Origin: Pteria penguin
Lineage: Eukaryota; Mollusca; Bivalvia; Pterioida; Pteriidae
NCBI GenBank assembly: GCA_035048485.1
Contig: CM068586.1
Coordinates: forward strand, 55,109,667-55,173,666
Direction: 5' to 3'
DNA length: 64,000 nt
Of the stretch, positions 25,951 to 40,100 are shown piece by piece (position 1 is the stretch's first letter; each line of letters opens with the position of its first letter). The notes beneath the pieces are model-generated. The model worked only from the letters and a program-made list of their open reading frames with translations. It was not told where the DNA came from and did no database searches. The translations under genes were made by a program, and so were the position numbers.

Positions 25951-26744
25951 AAAGTCTTCCTTTAAGTTGACATTTTGCAGTTGCTGTTTTAGTTGATGTC
26001 ATTTTCGTTTTTGTTGTCGATGTTTCTGTTATTGTTGTTTTCTATGGCGTCATTGCTCTTGTTAATTTCGTTATTTGTATTGCCATTGCTGTTATTGTGA
26101 TTGTCATTGCTCTTGTCATGATTTCCTTTGTTATTGCCATTTAGATGTTGATATCGTTGTTTATGATATTTATGTCATTGTCATGGAGGTTGTTGTTCTT
26201 GTCGTTTTTTATGATGTAATGGTTGTAGTTTTCGTAGTTATTGTTGTGGTCCATGACATGAAACTCTTAGAGAAAAGGTTTTTATTACAACATAATTTTA
26301 CCTAGACATCGGACATATTTAGTTTCGCGTTCATTTTAATTTCCTTGAAGTTGCATGCCGCACAACATCCAGAAGAAAAATATGTCATACTAAATTGTCC
26401 ATCATTATGGAGAAAACTGCCTATTTCATGTTCATTAAACACTTCATCTATAACTATGAAATGGACCATAGCTGCTTCAATTGATTTTTTTTTCTCGTAA
26501 TTTTTCGAAAATACCTCAACGATTACAATTTGACCTTCATTAAATATGTTCATTGTATACTTCATTGACCTCCATCAAATGTTTTTATGTTACCTCTATT
26601 AGATTCTAGGATCCATCTTACATAATTGTCCATCATTATGATGCCTTACGGCCTCGGTCAGGTCAGACCACCTCGAGTGCAAGATCTTTGGTCATCAATT
26701 TCCCATATTGACCTCGAAGGGAGTAATTAATAGTATAACATTGT
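25951..26744. other. Low-complexity TTG/ATT-rich stretch and degenerate minisatellite edge
   Basis: About 25980-26270 is a diverged GTT/ATT-rich region. A minus-strand frame at 26565-26302 starts inside decayed 35-bp minisatellite units (26525-26580) and is not supported as a gene. 26585-26744 shows nothing distinct. Confidence 0.5.
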
Positions 26745-27870
26745 ATACTACACTGACCTCCATTAAGGATGTACATTGTACACTACACCGACCTCCATCT
26801 AGAATGTACATTGTATACTACACTGACCTCCATTAAGGATGTACAATGTATACTACACTGACCTCCATTAAGGATGTACATTGTATATCACACTGACCTC
26901 CATTAAGGATGTACATTGTATGCTACACTGACCTCCATTAAGGATGTACATTGTATACTACACTGACCTCCATTAAGTATATGCATTGTATACTACACTG
27001 ACCTCCATTAAGTATATGCATTGTATACTACACTGAACTCCATTAAGGATGTACATTGTATACTACACTGACCTCCATTAAGTACATGCATTGTATACAA
27101 CACTGACCTCCATTAAGTATATGCATTGTATACTACACTGACCTCCATTAAGGATGTATATTGTATATTACATTGACCTCCATTAAGGATGTATATTGTA
27201 TATTACACTGACCTCCATTAAGGATGTACATTGTATACTACACTGACTTCCATTAAGTATGTATATTGTATACTACACTGACCTCCATTAAGTATATGCA
27301 TTGTATACTACACTGACCTCCATTAAGGATGTACATTGTATACTACACTGACCTCCATTAAGTATATGCATTGTATACTACACTGACCTCCATTAAGGAT
27401 GTACATTGTATACTACACTGACCTCCATTAAGTATATGCATTGTATACTACACTGACCTCCATTAAGGATGTACATTGTACACTACACTGACCTCCATTA
27501 AGGATGTACATTGTATACTACACTGACCTCCATTAAGGATGTACATTGTATACTACACTGACCTCCATTAAGGATGTACATTGTATACTACACTGACCTC
27601 CATTAAGGATGTACATTGTATACTACACTGACCACCATTAAGGATGTACATTGTATACTACACTGACCTCCATCTAGAATGTACATTGTATACTACACTG
27701 ACCTCCATTAAGGATGTACATTGTATACTACACTGACCTCCATCTAGAATGTACTTTGTATACTACACTGACATCCATTAAAGATGCACTTTGTTTAACA
27801 CACTGACCTTGATTAAAGATGTACTTTGTATACTACTCTGACCTCCATTAAGGATATACATTGTATATTC
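26745..27870. repeat. 35-bp minisatellite, array 1 (left part)
   Basis: The unit contains GATGTACATTGTATACTACA then CTGACCTCCATTAAG. About 32 units, with AGTATATGCATTGTATAC as a frequent variant at roughly two- to three-unit spacing. Scattered units continue at 28640-28716 and 29298-29640 on either side of a TIR element. Confidence 0.95.
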
Positions 27871-27879
27871 AATATCGCT

Positions 27880-28640
27880 TCATTCGTCCCTGATTTTTAG
27901 TTCAATGAGTCTCATACTTTACAGTAACTTTATTCAGTATGCACCCGCGGTGTAAGATCGTTAACAGATTTTAGTGTATAACTTTGAAGATGTCGTCTTC
28001 AATCAAAACCATTTCCGATTTGTATGTTATTTATTCGAACACTCCAAAAGATGTCTCAACTAACGGATGTGTAAACTGACGTGTCTACGGTAAAGTATAC
28101 ATGTATAAATAATATTATGCTTTCCAAATATGTGGTCCGTTGTGGGGTATTGGAATTTGACTCTTGTAATTTGGAGAAAGGAAGTATTATCTGAATATCG
28201 TAAGTTTTCAAATTACTTATATCTCATTTGCTTTTTTACTTTTGCATGGAGAGGGCGGGGTTTTTACAAGTACAACCGAACACAGGATACTAATTGTATA
28301 TATCATATATGTCACACAATAACTAATACATGTAATATAATTGTTCGTTCAACTTTTGTTTATTTATGTAACGCATGGTTGGGTGGGTGGCCTTTTTCGT
28401 GGCGAAATATACACAACAGAATAGTATTATGTGGTCCATTGTAATCACTAACTTTGTATTACATTATATTTATGCATGTTACTTCAAATTATGTAGAAAA
28501 AAATTTAAATATAAAGATAATTACATGTACTTCAGTTTACGACATCCATGTTGTCTTTACCGTGTCTTCGATCAAATGTCACGGTTGCATGACTACGCCT
28601 TAATTTCGAAAGACCTCGGCTTTTTATGCTGAGAAGCAAG
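27880..28640. repeat. Duplicated ~770-bp block, copy 1
   Basis: Related along its length to 48290-49060. Shared landmarks: AGTTCAATGAGTCTCATA, CAGTATGCACCCGC, TTCGAACACTCCAAAA and ACGGATGTGTA. Both copies border a 35-bp minisatellite array. The open frames inside are not conserved between copies. Confidence 0.8.
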
Positions 28641-28716
28641 CTTTAAGAATGTACATTGTCTGCTTCACTGAGCTCCATTACCTAAGTGCATTGTATAGCG
28701 CACTGACATTCATTAA

Positions 28717-29297
28717 AGCTGAGCTCTGACTATTTAAACATGGGTGAGGTGATAAAAAATTTTGGGGAACGGAAATTGCCAGAAATAGAACTGGCAATCT
28801 CCGTTCCCAACTAAATATAGAGACATGGTGACGTATGTATGGTCAATCAGCCGAGCCGAGTGACCCAAAATCCATGTACATCGCAAACGATGGATTTATG
28901 TTTTCTACAAATATGGAACATAATGGCTAAATTGACTTTCTGTTCTTCGTTATTATATATTTACACTATTAGCTTTATTCGTTTGAATTATGTATGATTA
29001 ATCAATTCATTCGTCAAACATTTTTTTCACTACCGAATTCTTATCTTTAGCTGATTACTCTATCGAGTCAACTATCTAACTGTCACGGTGTATACACACC
29101 GAGATTTCCTTATATACCCCCGATAACAGCGATGTACATGGATTTTGGGTCACTCGGCTCGGCTGATTGACCATACATACGTCACCATGTCTCTATTTTT
29201 AGTTGGGAACGGAGATTGCCAGATCTATTTCTGGCAATTTCCGTTCTCCAAAAATTTTTAACACGTTACCCATGTTTAAATAGTCAGAGCTCGGCTG
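28717..29297. mobile_element. 581-bp TIR (MITE-like) element inserted in the minisatellite
   Basis: Terminal inverted repeats of about 175 bp: the left arm 28717-28890 (GAGCTCTGACTATTTAAACA, ATGGTGACGTATGTATGGTC) is matched by the complement of 29123-29297. TAA flanks both sides (28714-28716 and 29298-29300), and joining them restores a CATTAAGGATG minisatellite unit, so the insertion is clean. Each arm also contains its own hairpin (AACGGAAATTGCCAG versus CTGGCAATCTCCGTT). The AT-rich centre has no transposase, so it is non-autonomous. A 3-bp TAA duplication would fit PIF/Harbinger; that class call is inference. Confidence 0.85.
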
Positions 29298-29640
29298 TAA
29301 GGATGTACATTGTATAGCGCACTGACCTCCATTAAGTATGTACATTGTATAGCGCACTGACCTCCATTAAGTATGTACATTGTATAGCGCACAGACACTC
29401 ATTAAGGATGTACATTGTATAACACACTGACCTTCATTAAGGATGTACATTGATTGTATAGCACACTGACCTTCATTAAGAATGTACATTGTATAGCACA
29501 CATACCTCCTTTTGATTTCCATGAAAGTCGTACATTGCATACTTCACTGACTTGCATTTAAGATGTACATTGTATATTGCGCCGACCTCTGTCAATGCTA
29601 TACATGGTATACTACCTTTATTAAGGACACAAATTTTATT
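29298..29640. repeat. 35-bp minisatellite, array 1 (right, degenerating end)
   Basis: About nine increasingly diverged units (GATGTACATTGTATAGCGCA variants) continue the array beyond the TIR element. Confidence 0.85.
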
Positions 29641-29937
29641 TTACGCTGACTTCTATTTAAGATATATATTATAATCAACGCTGAACTCTCTTAGTTATCG
29701 TATCTTCGGGTTAAAATATATCTCTCGGCGTAATCGCAGATATAAATCTATATAGCTATGTATTACTTTATCAATATGATTTTGTAGATGTATATATATG
29801 AGAAGGGAAAGGGTTGATGGCAATCTCTACCCAGTAGACAAAACTGTATTTAAATCAAGATTATATACATTCTACATGCGTCAATAAAAAAATTTTTATT
29901 GTATCTACTCAGTGGCCGTTGATGAACATCATGTATG

Positions 29938-31567
29938 GAAGGCAAATATCACTGCTGCATAATAGGAATAGGAATTTTAAACCGTTTTACTTGAAATAGT
30001 GGAAGGTGCATGATTATGGGAGGGGAAAAAGATAATAATTCTTATTTAATATTCTCATCCCGTTTCTACATTTCAATTTCAAAACTCAGTTTTCTAATTC
30101 ATCTTATATGAAATCTTCATTCTATTTTAACATTCAAGATCTATTTTTAAATCCTAATTTCAATCGCATATATTTGATTTGTAATACAAATTTCTATAAT
30201 TGAACATTATGGTTTAACTCCGATGCATTTGCGTCATTTTATTTTCAATTTCTACATTATTATTCATCTTATTCATTGTTAATATTTACCACTATATATA
30301 TATCTACTCAGAAAGTTGAAAACGTCATTCGAAATATATACCAAAGTAAAGATAGTTAAAGTTAGAAATCTGACCCCTTTACCTCTATTGCATTTTAAAC
30401 AAAATTATGACACAAGAGGACGCTTGCGATTGTAAACGTCTTTGCAATGACAGCTCCCCTTATTTTACGACAACGTTACTTTCGTTTTGAACGTGATAAA
30501 CCAGGAAATAATACAATCTGTCAAGGATGAAAAGAAGTTGGGGATGGTGCGAGTCGGGCGGCTGATCATGACTTGCCTCGGCAGGTAGCCGACGATATCT
30601 GTGTTATGGCAGATCGCGATCGGCCGCTTCGTCTTCTACTATACATGTAGATACGAATAAGTTGACGACCATTTGATTCTGAATGGAAAGGGGGGGGTTT
30701 GCAAATTTGGTCGAGTTGGATTATTATTTACAAGATATTCTGGGACAGATTATTTATTTTCTTGACTGTTTTTCCTCGTCAATAAATACTTGTTAGAATT
30801 GCATTATAAATGTATATCTTTAACAAACACACGCTAATATAAAGTAAACCATCAAATTACATGCAAACGCCACTTTTAGTTTTTATGGTGAAGTGCAGTC
30901 TCTCTCATTTTCTGGTATCCAGGGGGAGAATGTCCATTTATTTCTATAGAAGGTTGTGTGATGAGGTGTTGCTGTTTTGGATTCCTGTCCGAATTTTTAT
31001 TCGATTTTGACTTACTGTGTACTTGTCATTTTAATGCAAAATGAAAAAAGAGCATTTAATAAAAATTTTTGATACATTGATTTTACATTTTCAACTTTAT
31101 CCTCACTAATACACAGAATTTGAGAAAACTTGGTAGGTATTAAGCAAATATGGTCCTATACAATTTAAGATGTTTTAAAAGTTTGAAAGTTTACATAATT
31201 ATTTGTGTACCTGAGGTATAAATGAGGGTCGGACAATATGAGCGGGAGTCAAGGAAAGTAGTTGGACATTAGCGGCAAGGGGATTTGACTGACCTTATTC
31301 CGAGCAAGAACCCGAGGAGAAAATCTCTCAGAAAACAGATGGTAGAGCAATTTAAAGACATAATTACAATTTTAAGTTAGAATGAAGATTTCATATAGAT
31401 GAATTAGAAAATTCAGGTTTGAAATTAAAATGTAGTAATAGAATAAGAATATTCAATACCAATTATGATCTTTTTCCTCTTTCATAATCATGCACCCTCC
31501 ACTATTTCTAGGAAAAAAGATTAGATAAATTTGCTTTTCTATTGAGCAGGAATGATATCTGCCTGTA
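29938..31567. repeat. Widely spaced inverted repeat pair, ~195-bp arms
   Basis: 29938-30132 (AAATAGTGGAAGGTGCATGA, TTTCTAATTCATCTTATATG, AAATCTTCATTCTA) is the diverged reverse complement of 31369-31567. The ~1.24 kb between the arms has no coding potential that I recognise. It includes a GC-richer patch at 30540-30640 and, at 31045-31320, a dispersed repeat shared with 23.6-24.2 kb. Confidence 0.7.
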
Positions 31568-32039
31568 GCTAGCACTGCCTCTTTCATATTATTTCATGAT
31601 GATTCCAATATGTATTCAGATACACGTTTTGAATAGAATTAATAAACGTGTATATTTTTATTAATTATTCTTACTTAGCGTTTTAATTCAATTCTCAGTC
31701 AAACAACCCTGAATTATCTGACTGTCAAAAGTCAGCAAAAACATGAAGAGCAACCATACAAAACATATATAAGCACGTACCAAGAACACAGAATGCGTAG
31801 ATATTTGATTGTGTAATAGTTGTGGTACAGACTTAAGACGATCTATTATTCGGTGTTGGTGCCCTTAACCGGTTTACCGTTTCATTCACCACAGTAGCAG
31901 TAGCAGTGCAATAACAACCTTATACACTATAAACTCATTATCCACATAGAAAACAACGTGCGATAGGTTTCTCAAGTTCAAAAAATAATATACAAGAAAT
32001 GTGAAATCAACAAGAGTTAAAAGTAAAAAACGAAGAAGT

Positions 32040-33900
<1,861 letters not shown>

Positions 33901-34089
33901 TCTTATTCAACCTTCTCTCTCTAAACCCAATGTCTGGCATACTCTTCACCTGGGTTCATAACAAAATTTTGACGCTATGTAAATTAAGTCAGAGAGGACA
34001 AGGTTCAGGACAGCATCTCTTCTAAAAATGTTTAGAGAAGGCACATCATAGAATCCCAATCGCCCTCTTGAAATGTGTAATAACATGTT

Positions 34090-34971
34090 ATGACTGTAAA
34101 TACAAAAATACCAATATTATTTTACAATTCCGCATCAAAAGCTCAAAACAGACTTGCTACAATTATTCGAAATTCTTTTTTCCATAAAAATGGAAATCGT
34201 AGATATAAATATCTTGTCATTGGGCGGGAAGATACATATTTTGTAAAAGAACACTCTGGTGCAAAACACAAGTATACCGAAGATCAAATCATCAAAATGC
34301 TGGAATTTTTAATAGACAATATTTTCGTGGAGTTTGGAGGGAACATTTTTCAGCAAATCATTGGCATTCCCATGGGAACTAACTGCGCCCCTCCTCTTGC
34401 TGACATTTTCTTATATTCGTATGAGGCAGAATTTATTCAAAACATGCTCTCCACAGGCAGAAAAAGCCTTGCATCTCAGTTTAATTTTACGTATAGATAT
34501 ATAGACGACGTATTGTCAATCAATAATCCTAACTTTAAGGATTACATACATGAAATCTATCCCCATGAACTTCAGATAAAAGAGACAACCGAGAGCAATA
34601 ATTCCGCTTCGTATCTGGATATATTTTTAACTTTCGACAATGATGGTCATTTCAACATCTCTCTGTATGACAAACGTGACGATTTTAATTTCCAAATAAC
34701 TAACTTCCCGTTTCTTTGCAGCAATATCCCGTCCTCACATGCCTATGAAGTTTTTATATCTCAACTTATAAGGTACGCAAGAGCCTGTTCTCTATACGAC
34801 GGTTTTATTCCAAAGGCCAAACGACTGGCCACTAAGTTGCTCATGCAGGGATATGTTAAAGAACGTCTGAAATCGTCACTAAGGAAGTTCTACGGTCGCT
34901 ATGGGGATCTTGTACGAAAATATGATGTGCCTCTTTCTAGAATGATTGATTATATTCTGGAATGCGACTAA
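34090..34971 (+). CDS. Reverse transcriptase, Penelope-like element, 5'-truncated
   Basis: An intact 293-residue frame holds the RT palm: QQIIGIPMGTNCAPPLADIF at residues 89-108 and the catalytic YIDD at 137-140 within RYIDDVLSINN, then SASYLDIFL and LYDKRDDFNFQITNFPFL and the helical thumb region (QLIRYARACSLYD, LRKFYGRYGDL). The usual N-terminal half (VPADKA and IPKMHK-type motifs, present in the minus-strand copy next door) is absent and no GIY-YIG endonuclease is seen, so it is 5'-truncated. The Met at 34090 is just the first ATG. Enzyme role: copying element RNA into DNA; this copy is unlikely to be autonomous. Confidence 0.8.
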   Translation: MTVNTKIPILFYNSASKAQNRLATIIRNSFFHKNGNRRYKYLVIGREDTYFVKEHSGAKHKYTEDQIIKMLEFLIDNIFVEFGGNIFQQIIGIPMGTNCAPPLADIFLYSYEAEFIQNMLSTGRKSLASQFNFTYRYIDDVLSINNPNFKDYIHEIYPHELQIKETTESNNSASYLDIFLTFDNDGHFNISLYDKRDDFNFQITNFPFLCSNIPSSHAYEVFISQLIRYARACSLYDGFIPKAKRLATKLLMQGYVKERLKSSLRKFYGRYGDLVRKYDVPLSRMIDYILECD

Positions 34972-35270
34972 ATGACCTGTTCAGTGAACACCAAATATGA
35001 CTTTGTATACCAGTTTTGTACATTCGTATGTACAATTAGGAAACCAAAACTCTTAATTTTGACATGTTTCTTGAGGACTGCTGTAACGGGTGATGCATAC
35101 AGACAGGAGACGCTACTCTCCCCGGGCACCTGGTCTCACCTCGGAATTTTTCAGTATTTCGGGGTTCACAACAGTTCCTTTTTGAAACTTACACGATTTT
35201 GTATTTTGTCCTTGGACTTTGAGAATGATTAACTGTTTGGTACTTCTTCGATATTGATTTGTTTACCAGA
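34972..35270 (+). mobile_element. 3' tail of the Penelope-like element
   Basis: Follows the RT stop directly. CTCCCCGGGCACCTGGTCTC at about 35118 is shared, in inverted orientation, with the tails at 32040-32340 and 58380-58760, as is the TACTTCTTCG-type end. An apparent 86-codon frame here is part of the tail. Confidence 0.7.
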
Positions 35271-35995
35271 TGCACATTTGATCAAGATCGTTTCTTCGTT
35301 GATTTTCTTGAAAAATGAAGAACACACTTATCTCCAGAAAAAAGCTGAAACCATTAATTTATCGAGAGATAAATGAAGGTGATTTTATCTAGTTTTCACG
35401 ACTAATCAATTGATTAATAAGTTTAAGTGATGTTACTGAAAAGGGAAATACCCCAAACATACATGCACAGTCGTTAATGTAAATTGTATCTGGATTTTAA
35501 AGGTGAATATTACTTTTAGTTTCATTGCGCTATTTCTGAAGTATACATTTATTGTCAATATGAAAGAGATAAAAACTTGGAGTTTGGTACTCCTGACCTT
35601 CTGATCTAAAGAACACTAGAGTTCATCGCTATGTATGTGAACGATTATTTCCGAGTTATATCCAAACTAAAGACACTGCATACTTTGGCGTTATTTTATT
35701 TATGACGTAAACTCCAATCTTTGGGTACACAATGTCAATGCTTATACCAAGTATGACGTCACAATCAGTTGTCCGTAGTCTGACTTGTAAAATCTGGGTT
35801 TTTACGGTCCTTTCAGGTCACTTGAAAATGGCCTATTACGACAACGGAAATTGTGACATGTTACATTTGTATCGCTTAAAATCTTATAAATTAGATTATG
35901 ATCAATAAAAAGAACGACATTGTATCTACAAAATGTCATCAGTTATCCAAATATGATATAAAAATCTAAAAGATATTTCTGTTTGTCTGAAATTA
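35271..35995. other. Intergenic / 3' UTR of the receptor-NTPase gene
   Basis: On the minus strand the first clear AATAAA after the NTPase stop is at 35700-35695, about 300 bp downstream, so the 3' UTR may end near 35670. No other feature seen. Confidence 0.5.
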
Positions 35996-37182
35996 TTAGG
36001 AGAGATACTTTTCACAAAAATTTTTGTCTCTGAGTATAATGTGCCCAGTTAGATCAATGTCATGTTTTTTTACTTTATCAGCTAATCTTTTCAGTATCAC
36101 AGATTTTTCTATTACAAGTAACCCATCTTTGCGATAAAAATTTACCCAGTTTTTATCATCTGTTCGTAAATATTGGAAAATCGTCTTCCAGTTACAATGG
36201 TCTAAAATAATATCTGGAAACTCATTTCCAAACGCTTTGAACAATAGCCGTAGTATTAACTCATGAATAAATTCACATCGCCCATCATTTCTCTTTCTCA
36301 GTAAATAGTGATCTGCGTTAAGGGTAGGTTCACTGATACCGGAGACTTTACCTATCGCACGTAGTAGCTCTTTATCATACTTAGTCATGTTGATTATTCC
36401 GCCCTGGAGCATTGTATATATAAGAGTACAGTATATAGATTGCTCGGAAGTGAATTCAGATGTACATAATTGATTCATGTCTTCTATTACTTGTTTCCAA
36501 GGATTTTGGAAAAAATCTCCTGCTTTTTTATTCTGGTTTTTCTTCCGTGAAAAGATGTATAAAGACAACGGAGCACCGATAATATAATACGTAGGTGTCA
36601 ATTGTTGTATGATATATTTTTTATCTCTAATATGATGGACAGGGTTTTCTTCAACATCTATTTGATACACCAAACATAGATTCCTGATATCCTGTTCACT
36701 GTGCCAGTTTTCACCTGACATGTTTAGCTGTTTACAGAAAGCAAAATTCTTAACATTAGGCGACGTTGAGGCTGAATTGGAGTGAATGCTTTTGAAAGTA
36801 ACCGATGACATAGTTATAATTAATTGAATAGTTCCTGATCTAGCTTTGTCTTCCAAATCGTTGTTCAGCCTTTTAATGTATGAGTCAAATTTATCCGGAT
36901 AATAACTCCAAATTTCAAAACAATCATCCAATAATAATAAAGTTTTCTTTTTTGAATGAAACTTGGTAGGTATTTCCTCGAAATTGGTAAATATTAGGAC
37001 TTGATACACTTTATCCTCTGCAACCGTTTTGTGGAATTCTGCACACGTGTTCCACGCTAATGACGTCTTTCCAGATCCATGGTTTCCCACGATGAGGACA
37101 CTGTCGCCAGATTTTATCCATTCACGTAATGTCTCTGTAACTTCAAGCTCTGTGTAATGACTGTTGTCGAAAAATTTCAGCT
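35996..37182 (-). CDS. Last exon of the receptor gene: STAND P-loop NTPase domain
   Basis: One 1187-bp exon starts at CTTGAACAG|AG (37182) and ends at a stop at 35996. It begins LKFFDNSHYTELEVTETL, a short conserved lead-in also present in the paralogue (LDFFNNSHYTELEVTKTL), then the P-loop. The Walker B Asp-Asp is present. The sensor strand reads IITMSS, lacking the Arg of many STAND proteins. The C-terminal ~250 residues are conserved with the paralogue: YCTLIYTMLQGGII, YEFIHE-type (CEFIHELILRLLFKAFGN) and DGLLVIEK. The uninterrupted frame argues for a functional gene. Assignment to the nSTAND3 group is my best guess. Confidence 0.85.
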
Positions 37183-40100
37183 CTGTTCAAGAAAAAACAT
37201 TACTCCTCAAGAAACGAAATCATATTAATGTAATTTTTGTAGACATTTTTTTTTTGCAGAAATCATGTTTAAAGGGGAGTTTTTATCTGTAAGTATTATA
37301 ATGATGGGGCCCTATGTACTAATATATAAGGAGTGATCATTATTCTTAATGAAGTGTAATAGATTATTTTAATACATGTATTTCGGAACTATCTGTTCCT
37401 TCATAAGGAGTACGTAATGTGTTTTCCGCTTAAAGCGTTTATCAGAATGACTCGCCTTGAGCGGTAAACACCTTACATGTACGTAGACCTGATGAAGGAA
37501 CAGATGGTTCCGAAGTATTGACTACAATGTGTAACATAATAAGATCATATTTGTTACATTATCGCTCACCTTATGGCTTTGTGCTTTATATAAATTTGTT
37601 TAAATTACGTAAAGTATCGACATTTGCCGATAGTTGCTGCAATCCCTTTTTCGAAGACACCAAAAACTTTTAATGCTATATTGTTAAGTACCAACATACA
37701 TTGCAGGAAAGTCAGTCAACAGTCATGCAGTTGGTATAGTTAACAAGTATACTGTCCTTTATTATGCTCAAAACAGCAGGGAAATGAAAAGGTCGAACCA
37801 TTCAGATTTCATAAACAACCCTTCATTTCGAGAACAAGGACAAGCAGGGAATGAGGTTTGAGAGGTCATTTGAATATTCAAACATTAGTCATTTCTTTAA
37901 ATAAAATGTAGATATACAATATTAAACCGACTGTGCTCTGCCTGTCTGAAAAATGCCCTAAGATAAATCTTCTTTACAAAGGTACTTGAAGTTATGCTTT
38001 GGTGCCTCTCAAAACGAAAATGGAACCACACTGTATGGAACATGTAACATACACAAACATCACAAAAGGGTATAAATTCACTGAAGTTAAACCCTCCGTA
38101 TGCAGAGGACATAAAATATTTTGTCGTGTACACGTAAGATGAATGTGGATGAGCAGGCATATTCACAAAGGATCGTTAGCTTTTTTCACCTACGGAATCC
38201 TTAATGACTTGAGGATTTATTTTTATGTACGTAAAAATAAATACGTTTGCTTCTTTGTGAACATGCCTATCAAGAAAAAGCCTCTGTTTCATAACAAAAG
38301 AGAAGTGCTTAAGCTGTCTTACCAGCTCAGCTCTGTAAAGGCCAGATCCTAATATTTTTGAATGACACATGTATATTAACGGAAAAAAGAAACTGTGTAT
38401 AATTAATAGTTAAATAAAAACATAAAATAATTCTTTGATTGCTTTTTGTATTTCGATAGCATATTTAAATATACTAAACGGGTTGTTGAGTACTCAGTTT
38501 GATAATTATCGCGTTCGATTCGAATTGATGGCCACAACACACTTTTCTGGTGTTTCTAGGTTAGCATGGTGTATAAGAATCTATAAATGAAATTACTTAA
38601 CACAGGCTTTCTTTTTTACGCAATCATATAGATATGGATCAATCCAAAGTATAGCTATCAAGAACCAAGGATATGATAATTATCTAATCAAGTTAATATC
38701 AAATCAGTAACCCAGAGGAGAACACAAGTAACATCTTAAAATTACTGTATTTGGGATAACGACGGCCAATACTGTGACAACAATCACTCAATTGGCATGG
38801 TCAATCATTTTACCATCCAACTTGAAACTGCAATTACAAGTGAATCAATGGGACAGTTTCTTTTTAGTCTTCCATTTAGAGAACAAGGACAATAAAAAGT
38901 TAGGTTTCGAAGTTATCAAAATAATTAAACATAGATAGTATCAGTAAACAATATAAAATCGCGAAATAAACAAATCGCGTTCTGTCCATCTGAAAGTGCA
39001 CTAAGGCCCTCATGTCTACGAAGTGAACTAGTTCACCTCATCTCCGTACTGAACAGGAAAGTATATCGACACTGCATGGAAAGTGTACGTCATGACACTG
39101 TATGGAAATTCAGACAATATATCTCAACAAAGTTATAATGTCAATTAATTCGAACACTCCATGAGAACCTTCACATTCCAAAGGGAATAATTGCAACAAA
39201 AACTAAAAATAGGAAAGAAACTTTGTCACTGTGGCACTCACAACGACATCCCACTGTTAACTCCCGCCAGTACAAAGAATGTGTAAGTTTTATTATAGTT
39301 ATACTTTAGGAATACTTACTCTGCATACTTCTTTAAGAGGCAATGTATCGAAACATTATATCGTTGCATGAATAGACAGAATGTATGGCTATATATAATG
39401 TATTTTACTGAGATGAATTATTAATTATCTGTTGTAAAATGATTCAACTAAAACAATGATTTTTGAAGCGAACCATATACAAAGAACGATAATTTTGCAC
39501 GCATTCTGATCGATATTCTCTCTTCAGCTTTTTAATCGTTGTGTGCATTCCTGTGCATATTGCAAATTGAATAATTAAATATAAGCTTTCCCACAAGCTA
39601 TTATAGTAGGTTACCATCAAAATCTCCGACAGCTTCCAACACCTCTTCTTTTCCATATAATTAGACAATATATACTTCTTTCGACAACCCTCCCCAAACG
39701 TATATTATATCTTTTAAGCAGTTTTTAATCATGTCAAATTGATATTCATACATACTATGATCATCATTGATTCTTGCAGATGCCACATTACATCACAGTA
39801 TTTTTTATTTGAGCCGATATTTACACGTGAACATGATTGGATGTTAAGTTCAAATGAGATTTCTGCACGATTTTTATTCTATTGTCAAATATCACAAGTT
39901 CCGGCGAATGGAGTTAACGGCCTTTGGCATTCCGTAGCGGCTATTATGAATGTTATGTTAACATTTGCTATAGAGGTGAGACCGTGTGCACTGGATTAAT
40001 TACCATCTCTTACTAATGTACACTCAATGCATACAGAGAACACCACATATTTCAGTTGCATTATTCATGAGATGGATACGGATCAGCACTGTAGAGACAA

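Noticed and set aside
25978..26305. 76-codon Val/Cys-rich frame
   Set aside because: Derived from a diverged GTT/ATT low-complexity stretch.
26302..26565. 87-codon minus-strand frame
   Set aside because: Its 5' end is made of decayed 35-bp minisatellite units, so the Met is accidental.
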